NCBI RefSeq assembly: GCF_019880205.1
Contig: NZ_CP082293.1
Location: 62,001 to 126,000, forward strand
Source of the DNA: Pantoea alfalfae
GTDB taxonomy: Bacteria; Pseudomonadota; Gammaproteobacteria; Enterobacterales; Enterobacteriaceae
DNA: 64,000 bases
Direction of reading: 5' to 3'
A program made the translations under genes and the position numbers. The first letter of the stretch is position 1; every line of letters begins with the position of its first letter. The notes below the pieces were generated by a model. That model searched no databases. It saw only the letters and a program-made list of their open reading frames with translations, and was not told where the DNA came from. Positions 33,758 to 41,144 of the stretch are shown in pieces.

Positions 33758-34285
33758 CTACAGCCGCAGATCTGCAGCGGCAGCGCCTCGCGCCAGATAA
33801 CCGATGCGATAGACCTCCGGACCGGACGCTGGTCGCTGCTGAGATGCGTTAACCGTTAATCCCTGCCAGCGGGTCACATCCCAGGCGCTGAAGCCTGCTT
33901 TCACCGGCAGTGCTGCCAGGTTCGTATGTGGCGAAATCGTCCAGCGGTTCAGTGTCATAAAACGGGCTTCAGCCAGATTAGTGATGAAAGTCGGTTCCTC
34001 AAACGCCAGCCAGCTTTCGATGATCGGCCAGCCAAAATCCCTGACCAGCGTCGCAAAGCCCGGGCTTTGCAGGAAACGCTGCATGCCACTCGCCTCCCGC
34101 CAGAAATAGAGCGGCGCATAGCGATTTTCATTGAGTACTCCATCCTCACGGCAGGCGTAAAGATACGCTTTTGCCACCAGCCCTGGAAAGCCATCCAGCC
34201 GGGCTCCGTTCAGACTGATGCGCTGTTCGATGATGCCCATGTCATAGTCAGCGGGCAGCGTAAAGCGATAGTGCATGATAATCAT
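33758..34285 (-). CDS. DUF4865-family protein
   Basis: 175 residues. MHYRFTLPADYDMGIIEQRI at the start, LDGFPGLVAKAYLYA, APLYFWREASGMQRFL and a VTRWQGL end are typical of DUF4865, a family related to dimeric ferredoxin-like enzymes. Function unknown. Its start overlaps the tautomerase stop by 4 nt. Third gene of a CMD-tautomerase-DUF4865 operon that often accompanies a LysR regulator. Confidence 0.85.
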   Translation of the reverse strand: MIIMHYRFTLPADYDMGIIEQRISLNGARLDGFPGLVAKAYLYACREDGVLNENRYAPLYFWREASGMQRFLQSPGFATLVRDFGWPIIESWLAFEEPTFITNLAEARFMTLNRWTISPHTNLAALPVKAGFSAWDVTRWQGLTVNASQQRPASGPEVYRIGYLARGAAAADLRL

Positions 34286-34671
34286 AACGCCGCCTGTGCC
34301 AGCATCCGGCCGCCGCTAAAGCTCCACTCTTCGGTGCTGTTAAACTGAATGATGATCATCACATCATCAGGATCGATTGCCATCTTTGTCTGAAGTGCCG
34401 CGCAAAGTGCGTGATAAAAGCGTTGCTTCTGTTGCCGGGAACGCGAACGGCCTGCCGTTATCTGAAATAGCACGAAATTTTCGCTGCGGCCTCCGCTGAG
34501 ATAACGGCGATCAAACACACGCTGAGAGCCAGGCAGCATCTCAATGATCTGAAAACAGTCCTGCTCTAGAACGTCAAATTCTGCGACCAGCGCCTGCTGC
34601 AGCAGCGTGGAGAGAAGATGAAGATCTGCATCGCTGTAACCTTGCCGCAAGGTGATCCGGGTGAAGGGCAT
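34282..34671 (-). CDS. Tautomerase-family protein
   Basis: 129 residues. Starts MPFTRITLRQGYS, so removal of Met would leave Pro1, the catalytic base of the tautomerase superfamily. Contains RFYHALCAALQTKMAIDPDDVMIII and EEWSFSGGRMLAQ, the tautomerase-2 pattern. Likely acts on enol/keto forms of small aromatic or organic acids. Coupled to the upstream carboxymuconolactone-decarboxylase-like gene by a TGATG overlap. Confidence 0.88.
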   Translation of the reverse strand: MPFTRITLRQGYSDADLHLLSTLLQQALVAEFDVLEQDCFQIIEMLPGSQRVFDRRYLSGGRSENFVLFQITAGRSRSRQQKQRFYHALCAALQTKMAIDPDDVMIIIQFNSTEEWSFSGGRMLAQAAL

Positions 34672-34976
34672 CAGTGATTATCCTCCAGATAGCTCAGCGC
34701 GGTAACGGCAGCAGGCCAGCCTGCATAAAATGCCAGATGCGTGAAGCTCTCCACCAGTTCATTCAGCGTCAGTCCATTTTGCCGGGCGTAGTTAATGTGC
34801 CACGGCAACTGCTGGACGCGTCCCAGCGCAGTTAGGGTTGCCAGCGTCAGCAGGCTGCGCTCACGTGATGACAGCAGGCCGCGCTGCCAGATATCATCAA
34901 ACAGCACCTGCTGCGTCAGTTCAGCCAGTTTTGGCGCGCGCTGCGCCAGTGTTTCCCGATCCAGTGATTTTTTCAT
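34671..34976 (-). CDS. Carboxymuconolactone decarboxylase (CMD/AhpD-like) protein
   Basis: 101 residues from ATG 34976 behind GAGGAGCG; the upstream in-frame start at 35009 is weaker. CMD fold with RSLLTLATLTALGR, LPWHINYARQNGLT and FYAGWPAAVTAL. It lacks a CxxC, so it is more like a decarboxylase than an AhpD peroxidase. First gene of the operon, divergent from LysR 35070. Confidence 0.88.
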   Translation of the reverse strand: MKKSLDRETLAQRAPKLAELTQQVLFDDIWQRGLLSSRERSLLTLATLTALGRVQQLPWHINYARQNGLTLNELVESFTHLAFYAGWPAAVTALSYLEDNH

Positions 34977-35069
34977 TGCACGCTCCTCGTTGGTCAGAGA
35001 GAGTGTCACTCAGCCCGTTAATCCTGAAAATCAAATTAATCAGCATCCACTATCCTCATTTTAAGGACA

Positions 35070-35954
35070 ATGATGAACAAAGTACCCGAATCGCTCGATA
35101 TGGATGCGCTGCGCAGTTTCGTGGCGGGTATTGATGCGGGCAGCTTTGCTCTTGCGGCACAGCACCTCTGCCGGTCAACCTCAGCCGTCAGTGCGCAGCT
35201 TAAAAAACTCGAGCAGCAATGTGGTACCGCGCTGGTGATGAAAAAAGGGCGGCATCTGCAATTAACCCGCAGTGGCGAGCAGTTGATGAGTTACGCAAGA
35301 CGTCTGTTGTCACTGAACGATGAGACCTTGCGGGCCGTGAAAGGCGAAGCATTGCAGGGCGAAATTCGCATCGGCATGCAGGAGGATTTTGGCGAGGCGC
35401 TGATGCCTGCCATTCTCGGCGCGTTTAACCGGCAGCATCCGGGCGTGATGCTGACCGCTCGCGTCGACAGAAATCTGGCGATCTTAACGGCACTGGCTCG
35501 TCATGAGCTGGATTTAGCGCTCCTGTGGCAGGCGGAACAGCAGTCTGGCACGCAGTTAATCGGTCAGTGTCCGTTAGTCTGGATACAGCATCCGGCATTT
35601 GATCTGGCGGGGATTCTGCAGCGTGGCGAACCGCTGCCGCTGGTGGCATTTGAGGCGCCTTGTGTGATGCGAACCCGCGCTACCGGGGCGCTGGATAAGG
35701 CAGGCATTCCGTGGCGCGTGGTGTTTACCAGTCACAGTCTTAGCGGCATCTGGGCCGCGCTGCAGGCCGGGCTGGGTATCACCCTGCGCACCCGCGCGGG
35801 GTTGCCGGAGGGGCTGGTGACAGAATCACAGCGACTGCCGCAGCCTGGCCATCTGGGTATTGCGCTGGCCCGCTCAGACCAGAGTGACGATCCCGCTCGT
35901 GCGCTGTTGCAGCACCTGATCACCGAAGCCGCCCTGCCCTACGTTCAGGGCTGA
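35070..35954 (+). CDS. LysR-family regulator of the CMD/tautomerase operon
   Basis: 294 residues. Winged helix MDALRSFVAGIDAGSFALAAQHLCRSTSAVSAQLKKLEQQCG (about residues 10-50), then a LysR effector domain. Divergent from the CMD gene with about 93 bp between start codons, so it probably controls that operon and itself. AAGGA precedes the tandem ATG codons. Its stop lies 1 bp from the end of the convergent TetR gene. Confidence 0.92.
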   Translation: MMNKVPESLDMDALRSFVAGIDAGSFALAAQHLCRSTSAVSAQLKKLEQQCGTALVMKKGRHLQLTRSGEQLMSYARRLLSLNDETLRAVKGEALQGEIRIGMQEDFGEALMPAILGAFNRQHPGVMLTARVDRNLAILTALARHELDLALLWQAEQQSGTQLIGQCPLVWIQHPAFDLAGILQRGEPLPLVAFEAPCVMRTRATGALDKAGIPWRVVFTSHSLSGIWAALQAGLGITLRTRAGLPEGLVTESQRLPQPGHLGIALARSDQSDDPARALLQHLITEAALPYVQG

Positions 35955-35955
35955 G

Positions 35956-36501
35956 TTAAAATGCCTGCTGAATCAGCAACGAACAGTATTCCGCTGAAAC
36001 GTCACGATCACCAAACAGTATGTGGAACATCACGGGCGCGACAGCGACATCGACGAGGCGATCAACGTCAAAACCCGCTTCGTCGCGCGCGATGGCCCGG
36101 TTATTCAGGGTTTCAAGATGCTGATAGGTGAATCCACAGCATTTATGGCTGGCCGCTTCAGCATGACGGCCAATCACATCGGCAAGCAGTTCACGACCCA
36201 CTTTCGAGGACATCTCTTCAGCATAATGTTGAAGGAACGCGGTGAGATCGCCGATCATCGAGCCGGTATCTTCCGGATCGGCAATCGGTCGCATCCTCGC
36301 CACGGCCACATCCGCCAGCAACTGGGCCAGATCGCCCCAGCGTCGATAAATCGTGGAGGGTGTTACGCCTGCCTGTTCGGCGATCATCGGTACGGTAATG
36401 GCGGAACGATCCCGCGTTTCCAGTAGCCGGTTAACGGTATCATGCACTTCCGCCTGAATACGGGCGCTGCGCCCACCCTGCCGAATCATCTCCCTCGCCA
36501 T
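35956..36501 (-). CDS. TetR-family regulator
   Basis: 181 residues. Helix-turn-helix AITVPMIAEQAGVTPSTIYRRWGDLAQLLADVAVARM (about residues 34-70) and a TetR_C-like helical domain with FHILFGDRDVS. Starts MAREMIRQGGRS. A 25-bp inverted repeat lies 36-60 bp upstream. No obvious target besides itself. Confidence 0.9.
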   Translation of the reverse strand: MAREMIRQGGRSARIQAEVHDTVNRLLETRDRSAITVPMIAEQAGVTPSTIYRRWGDLAQLLADVAVARMRPIADPEDTGSMIGDLTAFLQHYAEEMSSKVGRELLADVIGRHAEAASHKCCGFTYQHLETLNNRAIARDEAGFDVDRLVDVAVAPVMFHILFGDRDVSAEYCSLLIQQAF

Positions 36502-36536
36502 CTCGTTCTCCTGCTTTTTTCAGCGTCAACGTTTTG

Positions 36537-36561
36537 GTTAACGCAACGATGTTGCATTAAC
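36537..36561. promoter_or_regulatory. 25-bp inverted repeat, probable TetR operator
   Basis: GTTAAcGCAAC, 3-nt centre, GTTGCaTTAAC: 10 of 11 positions in each arm are complementary. Located upstream of the TetR gene at 35956-36501, consistent with autorepression. Confidence 0.65.
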
Positions 36562-36628
36562 AGATAGCGGCAGTGTACCGCATCTCTGGCTGAGCAGGCG
36601 CTAAAGTGTGCGATCGGGCGTGTGACAC

Positions 36629-36760
36629 TCAGGGCTGAAGTTTACTCAGTCCCGCTTTGACCGGCTCTCCGCTGAAATGAGACGAACGGTTGTCTGATGC
36701 GCCTATCCACAACAAACTGACTGCCATTACCGTTGAAATAAAAATCGTACGAATATCCAT
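36629..36760 (-). CDS. Small membrane or secreted protein
   Basis: 43 residues from ATG 36760, preceded by GGGGAGGA at good spacing. N-terminal hydrophobic segment (TIFISTVMAVSLLWIG) and a polar tail (FSGEPVKAGLSKLQP). It could be a membrane-anchored small protein or a secreted peptide. The longer frame upstream is not supported. No family recognised. Confidence 0.5.
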   Translation of the reverse strand: MDIRTIFISTVMAVSLLWIGASDNRSSHFSGEPVKAGLSKLQP

Positions 36761-36896
36761 AAATCCTCCCCTGAGTAAGGCGGTTAAGGTAATCCAGTGA
36801 GCAGGAAAGTAATCGCGGGATAAGAGAGGGTTTCTCAGAGGTTTAAGGCAGTAAGAGGACGCAGACAAAACTGCGCCCGACTCGCAAAGAGGAAAA

Positions 36897-37445
36897 TCAG
36901 ACGTTAAGCGCGTTACCAGCGTCAAGCCATTCACGTCGGCTGAGGGCATACATCAGGCTGGGAGGCAGCCCTTCGAGATCGTTAACCTTTTTCAAAAACC
37001 TTAAGCCTGCTTTTTCCAGCACCCGGCGCGAAGCCAGATGGTTTTCACGCACCACGCCCGTGATGACGCTGAGTCCGGCCTCTTCAAATCCGTAACGAAT
37101 GGCTCTGCGTGAAAGCTCAGTGGCATATCCTTTACCCCAGGCATCTGGCTCAAACCGGTAGCCGAGATTATTAGTCTGACGGCCGTCAAACTGGCTTCTG
37201 AAGACGCCACCAAAGCCGATAATTTTTTCCGGATGGGCTTTCTTGAATATTGTCCAGTCGCCGAAACCCTGATTCCGGTAGCTATCCTGTATGCGCTCCA
37301 TGGCCTGAACAGCATATTCCCTGTCAGGCCACGGGCCTCGCGGGTTAAATTTATGCGTTTCCGGGTCGCCATAAATTCTGAAAAGGTCGTCAAGATCCTC
37401 ACGAAGGGTAAATCTGTAGAGCAACCGCTCTGATTCCCAAAACAT
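36897..37445 (-). CDS. GNAT N-acetyltransferase (RimJ/RimL-like)
   Basis: 182 residues. GNAT fold with ERLLYRFTLREDLDDLFRIYGD, GFGGVFRSQF, acetyl-CoA loop NLGYRFEPDAWGKGYATEL (about 93-111) and 'ASRRVLEKAGLRF' near the C-terminus, typical of the RimJ/RimL group. Substrate unknown. AAGGAG precedes the ATG. Confidence 0.9.
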   Translation of the reverse strand: MFWESERLLYRFTLREDLDDLFRIYGDPETHKFNPRGPWPDREYAVQAMERIQDSYRNQGFGDWTIFKKAHPEKIIGFGGVFRSQFDGRQTNNLGYRFEPDAWGKGYATELSRRAIRYGFEEAGLSVITGVVRENHLASRRVLEKAGLRFLKKVNDLEGLPPSLMYALSRREWLDAGNALNV

Positions 37446-37717
37446 CCTTTGCTCCTTTTGGATACTGATCAGGTTAATCCTTTATATCAGCAGGTTGTTC
37501 TGATACCAACACCTGGGTTTAACAGGTCTGGCCCGGTAATCCCTTTCTGTCTAGCCGGGATTGACGGATCACAGTGAATAGTGATCACAAAGGACGACGC
37601 AGTGGCTCTGACTCTGCAGTTATTGGTGTTAAAGTCCTGGTTAAACCTGCGCGTCGGATCTGTGGTGTCTTATCGTCAGCGTCCTGAGGATCTGATCAAT
37701 AAAAGGAAAGTGCAAAC

Positions 37718-38335
37718 ATGCCTGAACAGAACAGCTTAGTGACGGAACTGACCGAACTTGAACGTCTTTACGGCACTGTCGCCCGGCCTTCTGTGGCTAA
37801 GGTGACCGATCATATTCATCCCGCCTATCGTCCGTTTATAGCCGCCTCGCCTTTTGTGGCGCTGGCAACATCGGGACCGGAGGGGCTGGATGTTTCACCG
37901 CGCGGCGATCCGGCCGGATTTATCGAAATCGAAGATGATTACACCCTGCTGCTGCCGGACAGACGTGGCAATAATCGCATCGACAGCCTGCGTAATATTT
38001 TAAATGACAATCGGGTTGCGCTACTTTTTCTCATCCCCGGCATCGGCGAAACGCTACGTGTGAACGGTACGGCGGCGATCAGTACCGACCCGGCGCTGCT
38101 TGAGCGCTTTGCGGTCAACAATCAGCAGCCCAAAACCGTGCTGCGCATCCACGTGGAGAGCGTTTTCTTTCAGTGCAGCCGGGCGATTATCCGCTCCGGG
38201 TTATGGAATGCTGAAACGCAGATTGCGCGGCAGTCGCTGCCCAGCACCGGCTCGATTCTGAAACAGATTGCGGAAATCGATGGCGATGCCTATGACAAAG
38301 CGCTGCCAGAGCGATTAAAGAACTCGCTTTACTGA
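37718..38335 (+). CDS. Pyridoxamine 5'-phosphate oxidase-like FMN protein
   Basis: 205 residues, split-barrel flavin-binding protein of the MSMEG_1061-like group. Conserved FVALATSGPEGLDVSPRGDPAGFI, LLLPDRRGNNRIDSLRNIL and VRVNGTA-like VNGTAAIS, then VESVFFQCSRAIIRSGLW. Likely an FMN- or F420-like-cofactor-dependent oxidoreductase; reaction unknown. Single gene. Confidence 0.88.
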   Translation: MPEQNSLVTELTELERLYGTVARPSVAKVTDHIHPAYRPFIAASPFVALATSGPEGLDVSPRGDPAGFIEIEDDYTLLLPDRRGNNRIDSLRNILNDNRVALLFLIPGIGETLRVNGTAAISTDPALLERFAVNNQQPKTVLRIHVESVFFQCSRAIIRSGLWNAETQIARQSLPSTGSILKQIAEIDGDAYDKALPERLKNSLY

Positions 38336-38375
38336 TCGCCGTTGGTGACCAGCCGATCCTGCCCTTGCGAGAGTG

Positions 38376-38771
38376 TTACGCAATGCTCTCCAGTATCTGC
38401 TTTGCCTGAAGGTAGTCGTAAGAGGTCACTTCAATCTTATTATCACTGAGATCGCTGAAATAGACGGACATCGACACGTCGTGGTCACTGACGCTGAAAG
38501 GGATTTTATTCTTACTGAGTACAGGCAGGAGTTCGTTAAAGGATGACGCGGCCACCCCGAAAGCTACCGTGTGACCAGGTGGCTGGGATTTTCTGAGGAA
38601 AAGAGAGAGGGATGCACTGTTATTCCTGATGACAAGTGGACCGCCCTGCTCAAACCAGAAGTACAGTGCATCATCGCGGGAAAAGCTCAGGATTTCGTTA
38701 TACCATTGTTCTGCCTGCTCAATATTTTCAACGTAAAGATGGATATGATCGATCTCAGCTATCTTCATCAT
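38376..38771 (-). CDS. VOC-family (glyoxalase fold) protein
   Basis: 131 residues. Two beta-alpha-beta-beta-beta modules: IDHIHLYVENIEQAEQWYNEIL at the start and MSVYFSDLSDNKIEVTSYDY at the end, which carry candidate metal ligands His9 and Glu. Could be a glyoxalase, dioxygenase or fosfomycin-type protein; no specific activity assigned. Confidence 0.85.
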   Translation of the reverse strand: MMKIAEIDHIHLYVENIEQAEQWYNEILSFSRDDALYFWFEQGGPLVIRNNSASLSLFLRKSQPPGHTVAFGVAASSFNELLPVLSKNKIPFSVSDHDVSMSVYFSDLSDNKIEVTSYDYLQAKQILESIA

Positions 38772-39054
38772 CTGGCTCCATGATTGTTTTTAACAGTGAG
38801 ACTGGTCGAAACAGTATTGATAGACAACCCGCAGAGCACATAAAAACACGTTGCAGGAAAGAGACAGAGAAGAATAAAGGACAATGGCCTGACGAGAAAA
38901 AACACAGGCGAAGGAGGCAATTGAGGAGCATCACGCTTTAGTGGCTATGACGCTTTCATCAGGTCACACACTTACAGTTTAAATGAGGCCTGTATGCCTT
39001 CCCGGATTGAATAAATCAGTAATTTATTAAAATCTTGCTGTCGCAGAGTTTTAT
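38772..39054. other. Intergenic, no gene seen
   Basis: About 283 bases between the VOC gene start and the end of the MazF-like toxin gene. No convincing gene, hairpin or repeat. Confidence 0.35.
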
Positions 39055-39420
39055 TTATCGCGGGTCGATAAGGTCTATAACCAGAGGCAATATTTCATCC
39101 ATAACATATGGCTCTACCCTGGCAGCATAGCTTGCCTTACGCGCTATCAGGTCAAGCGAACGCACCTGATAACACAGCGCCACGCCGGTCACCTTGCCAG
39201 TATCTGTGCTGTTACCGTCCAGAAACACAGTGACTCCCTGTGAGCGCGACGCAACGCCGCCGCTTATTACCGGCACACAAACTGCCGTCCCCAGAGCTGC
39301 AACTAACTCGCGCTGAGAGATAACAAGATAATAATGCGGCCCTTTAAACTCACGCCCTTCAACCGGATCGCCATTAACGTGCCAGATTTCGCCCTTCTGC
39401 GGCACCCTCCTTGAAACCAT
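39055..39420 (-). CDS. MazF/ChpB-like toxin
   Basis: 121 residues of the PemK/MazF endoribonuclease family: PQKGEIWHVNGDPVEGREFKGPHYYLVIS at the start, VCVPVISGGVASRSQGVTVFL, then VALCYQVRSLDLIARKA, closest in layout to ChpB. It would cleave mRNA. Its ATG overlaps the antitoxin stop by one base (TGATG), so translation is coupled and the antitoxin is made first. Confidence 0.9.
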   Translation of the reverse strand: MVSRRVPQKGEIWHVNGDPVEGREFKGPHYYLVISQRELVAALGTAVCVPVISGGVASRSQGVTVFLDGNSTDTGKVTGVALCYQVRSLDLIARKASYAARVEPYVMDEILPLVIDLIDPR

Positions 39421-39692
39421 CAGATATGCTCCCTTCCCTGCGGCGCGTCATTCAGTCCGTCGACGGCCTCGTCGTTATAACTCTGGATTTCCAGCTGATC
39501 AATACCGGCCAGCAACTGAGCAACGGTCCGGCGTCCGCGTGGTACACGCGTAACCGGCACTATATTGACGGATTCGCCCTCAGCGGTCACGTCCAGCTCA
39601 ATGCCGACGGTCCAGCCTGCTCTGGCAGCAATCTCACTGGGGATAGTCAGCACGACAGCTCCGCCCTGCTGACGAAGTTTTGTTGATGCCAT
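39420..39692 (-). CDS. MazE/ChpS-like antitoxin
   Basis: 90 residues from ATG 39692 after GGAGGA. AbrB-type DNA-binding domain (KLRQQGGAVVLTIPSEIAARAGW) followed by an acidic toxin-binding tail ending DAPQGREHI. Two related palindromes lie just upstream (39705-39753), consistent with autoregulation of the pair. Confidence 0.9.
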   Translation of the reverse strand: MASTKLRQQGGAVVLTIPSEIAARAGWTVGIELDVTAEGESVNIVPVTRVPRGRRTVAQLLAGIDQLEIQSYNDEAVDGLNDAPQGREHI

Positions 39693-39704
39693 GCGTCCTC
39701 CGGT

Positions 39705-39753
39705 GTGTAACTTAGTAACACATAGCTTAGCATAAGGTGACACTAAGTCACAT
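39705..39753. promoter_or_regulatory. Two palindromic operator-like sites before the antitoxin gene
   Basis: 39705-39721 (GTGTAACTTAGTAACAC) and 39737-39753 (GTGACACTAAGTCACAT) share GTGnnACTwAGTnnCAy. They are spaced 32 bp centre to centre, which is about three DNA turns and suits cooperative binding of the MazE-like antitoxin. Confidence 0.6.
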
Positions 39754-39844
39754 CGCAATAAACGTTAAAGCAAAGATATTGCATTAAGCTCAGAATCACC
39801 GTATACCTTATTAAAAGCTAATCCTTTGCATTAAGGCGACTCCC

Positions 39845-41038
39845 ATGAACCCCATCCTGACAGCGCAGGCGGCTACCCGCACCACGCTTTTTAGCTTTAC
39901 CGGTGCGGCGCTGATCTCAGCCACCAGCAGTGCGCCAACGCCGCTCTACCCGCTTTATCGCAGCCTGTTTCATCTGACGCCGACCATGCTGACGCTGATC
40001 TTTGGTGCTTATGCTTTCGCGTTGCTGGCCGCGCTGCTGACGGTGGGTAAAGTGTCGGATTATACTGGCCGACGTCCGCTGATGCTGCTGGCACTGGCGA
40101 TTAACGTGGTCGCGCTGATGATCTTTATGGTGGCCAGTTCGGCCCCAACCCTGATTGCCGCCCGACTGGTACAGGGCTTTGCTACGGGTATTGCACTGCC
40201 GACCTTCGGTGCCAGCCTGATTGACGCCAGTAAAACCCGAGGACCCCTGCTCAATTCGTTCACCGCGTTTCTCGGGATGACGCTCGGCACGCTGACAGGT
40301 GGCATTCTGGTTAGCTTTGCCCCTTTCCCTACGGTCACGGTTTACGCGCTGCTGATGGTGCTGATGATAGTCGCGATGGCGCTTCTGCCACTGATACCTG
40401 AAACGATTGCGCCTCAGCCTGGGGTACTGGCCGCGCTGCGGCCTCAGGTCAGCATTCCGCGACGCGCACTGGGTCCGTTGCTGAAGGTGACGCCGGTGAA
40501 CATCGCAACATGGATGCTGGGCGGATTTTATCTGTCACTGATGCCCACGATGGTGGCAAATGCAACCGGTCTGACATCGCCGTTTATCGGCGGCTCGATT
40601 GTGGCAACGCTGATGCTAAGTGCAACGGCAGCCGTATTACTCTTTCGTCCGTTGCCGCCCGCGCGGGCATTAGTTATTGGAACCCTTATGCTGATGGCGG
40701 GTGTCGGTGTCACACTGACAGGCCTTTCCCTGCACAGCGTGGCCCTGCTCTATATCGGCACCGCCATTGCGGGTCAGGGGTTTGGATCGATTTTCTCCAG
40801 CGTGCTGAAGATCATTATGCCGTTAGCAGAGAGTCATGAACGGGCCGGGTTGTTCTCCGCTTTTTTGATCAAAAGCTATCTCGCCTTTGCCCTGCCCGCG
40901 ATTGCGGCCGGTATTGCCGCACCCCATATCGGGCTGACCAACACCGCCTGGCTCTATGGCATGACCATTATTATGCTGGCGCTGGTGTCACTCCTGGCGG
41001 TCAGAGGTCGCGCTTTAGCTGGCACGGCCTGTTCTTAA
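39845..41038 (+). CDS. MFS transporter
   Basis: 397 residues, twelve membrane helices. Contains TPLYPLYRSLFHLTPTMLTLIFGAYAFALLAALL and the motif-A-like loop GKVSDYTGRRPLML, followed by GFATGIALPTFGASL. Drug or metabolite efflux pump of the DHA1-like type; substrate unknown. ATG at 39845 after AAGGCGA. Single gene. Confidence 0.88.
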   Translation: MNPILTAQAATRTTLFSFTGAALISATSSAPTPLYPLYRSLFHLTPTMLTLIFGAYAFALLAALLTVGKVSDYTGRRPLMLLALAINVVALMIFMVASSAPTLIAARLVQGFATGIALPTFGASLIDASKTRGPLLNSFTAFLGMTLGTLTGGILVSFAPFPTVTVYALLMVLMIVAMALLPLIPETIAPQPGVLAALRPQVSIPRRALGPLLKVTPVNIATWMLGGFYLSLMPTMVANATGLTSPFIGGSIVATLMLSATAAVLLFRPLPPARALVIGTLMLMAGVGVTLTGLSLHSVALLYIGTAIAGQGFGSIFSSVLKIIMPLAESHERAGLFSAFLIKSYLAFALPAIAAGIAAPHIGLTNTAWLYGMTIIMLALVSLLAVRGRALAGTACS

Positions 41039-41144
41039 ACACCACTGATGCGGCCAGAGATCGGCCGCGTCATCCACAAACGGCGATTTTCACTTACACT
41101 CAACGGATTAATTCCAGGCGCAGTCACTGCGCGATGCCGTGAGT

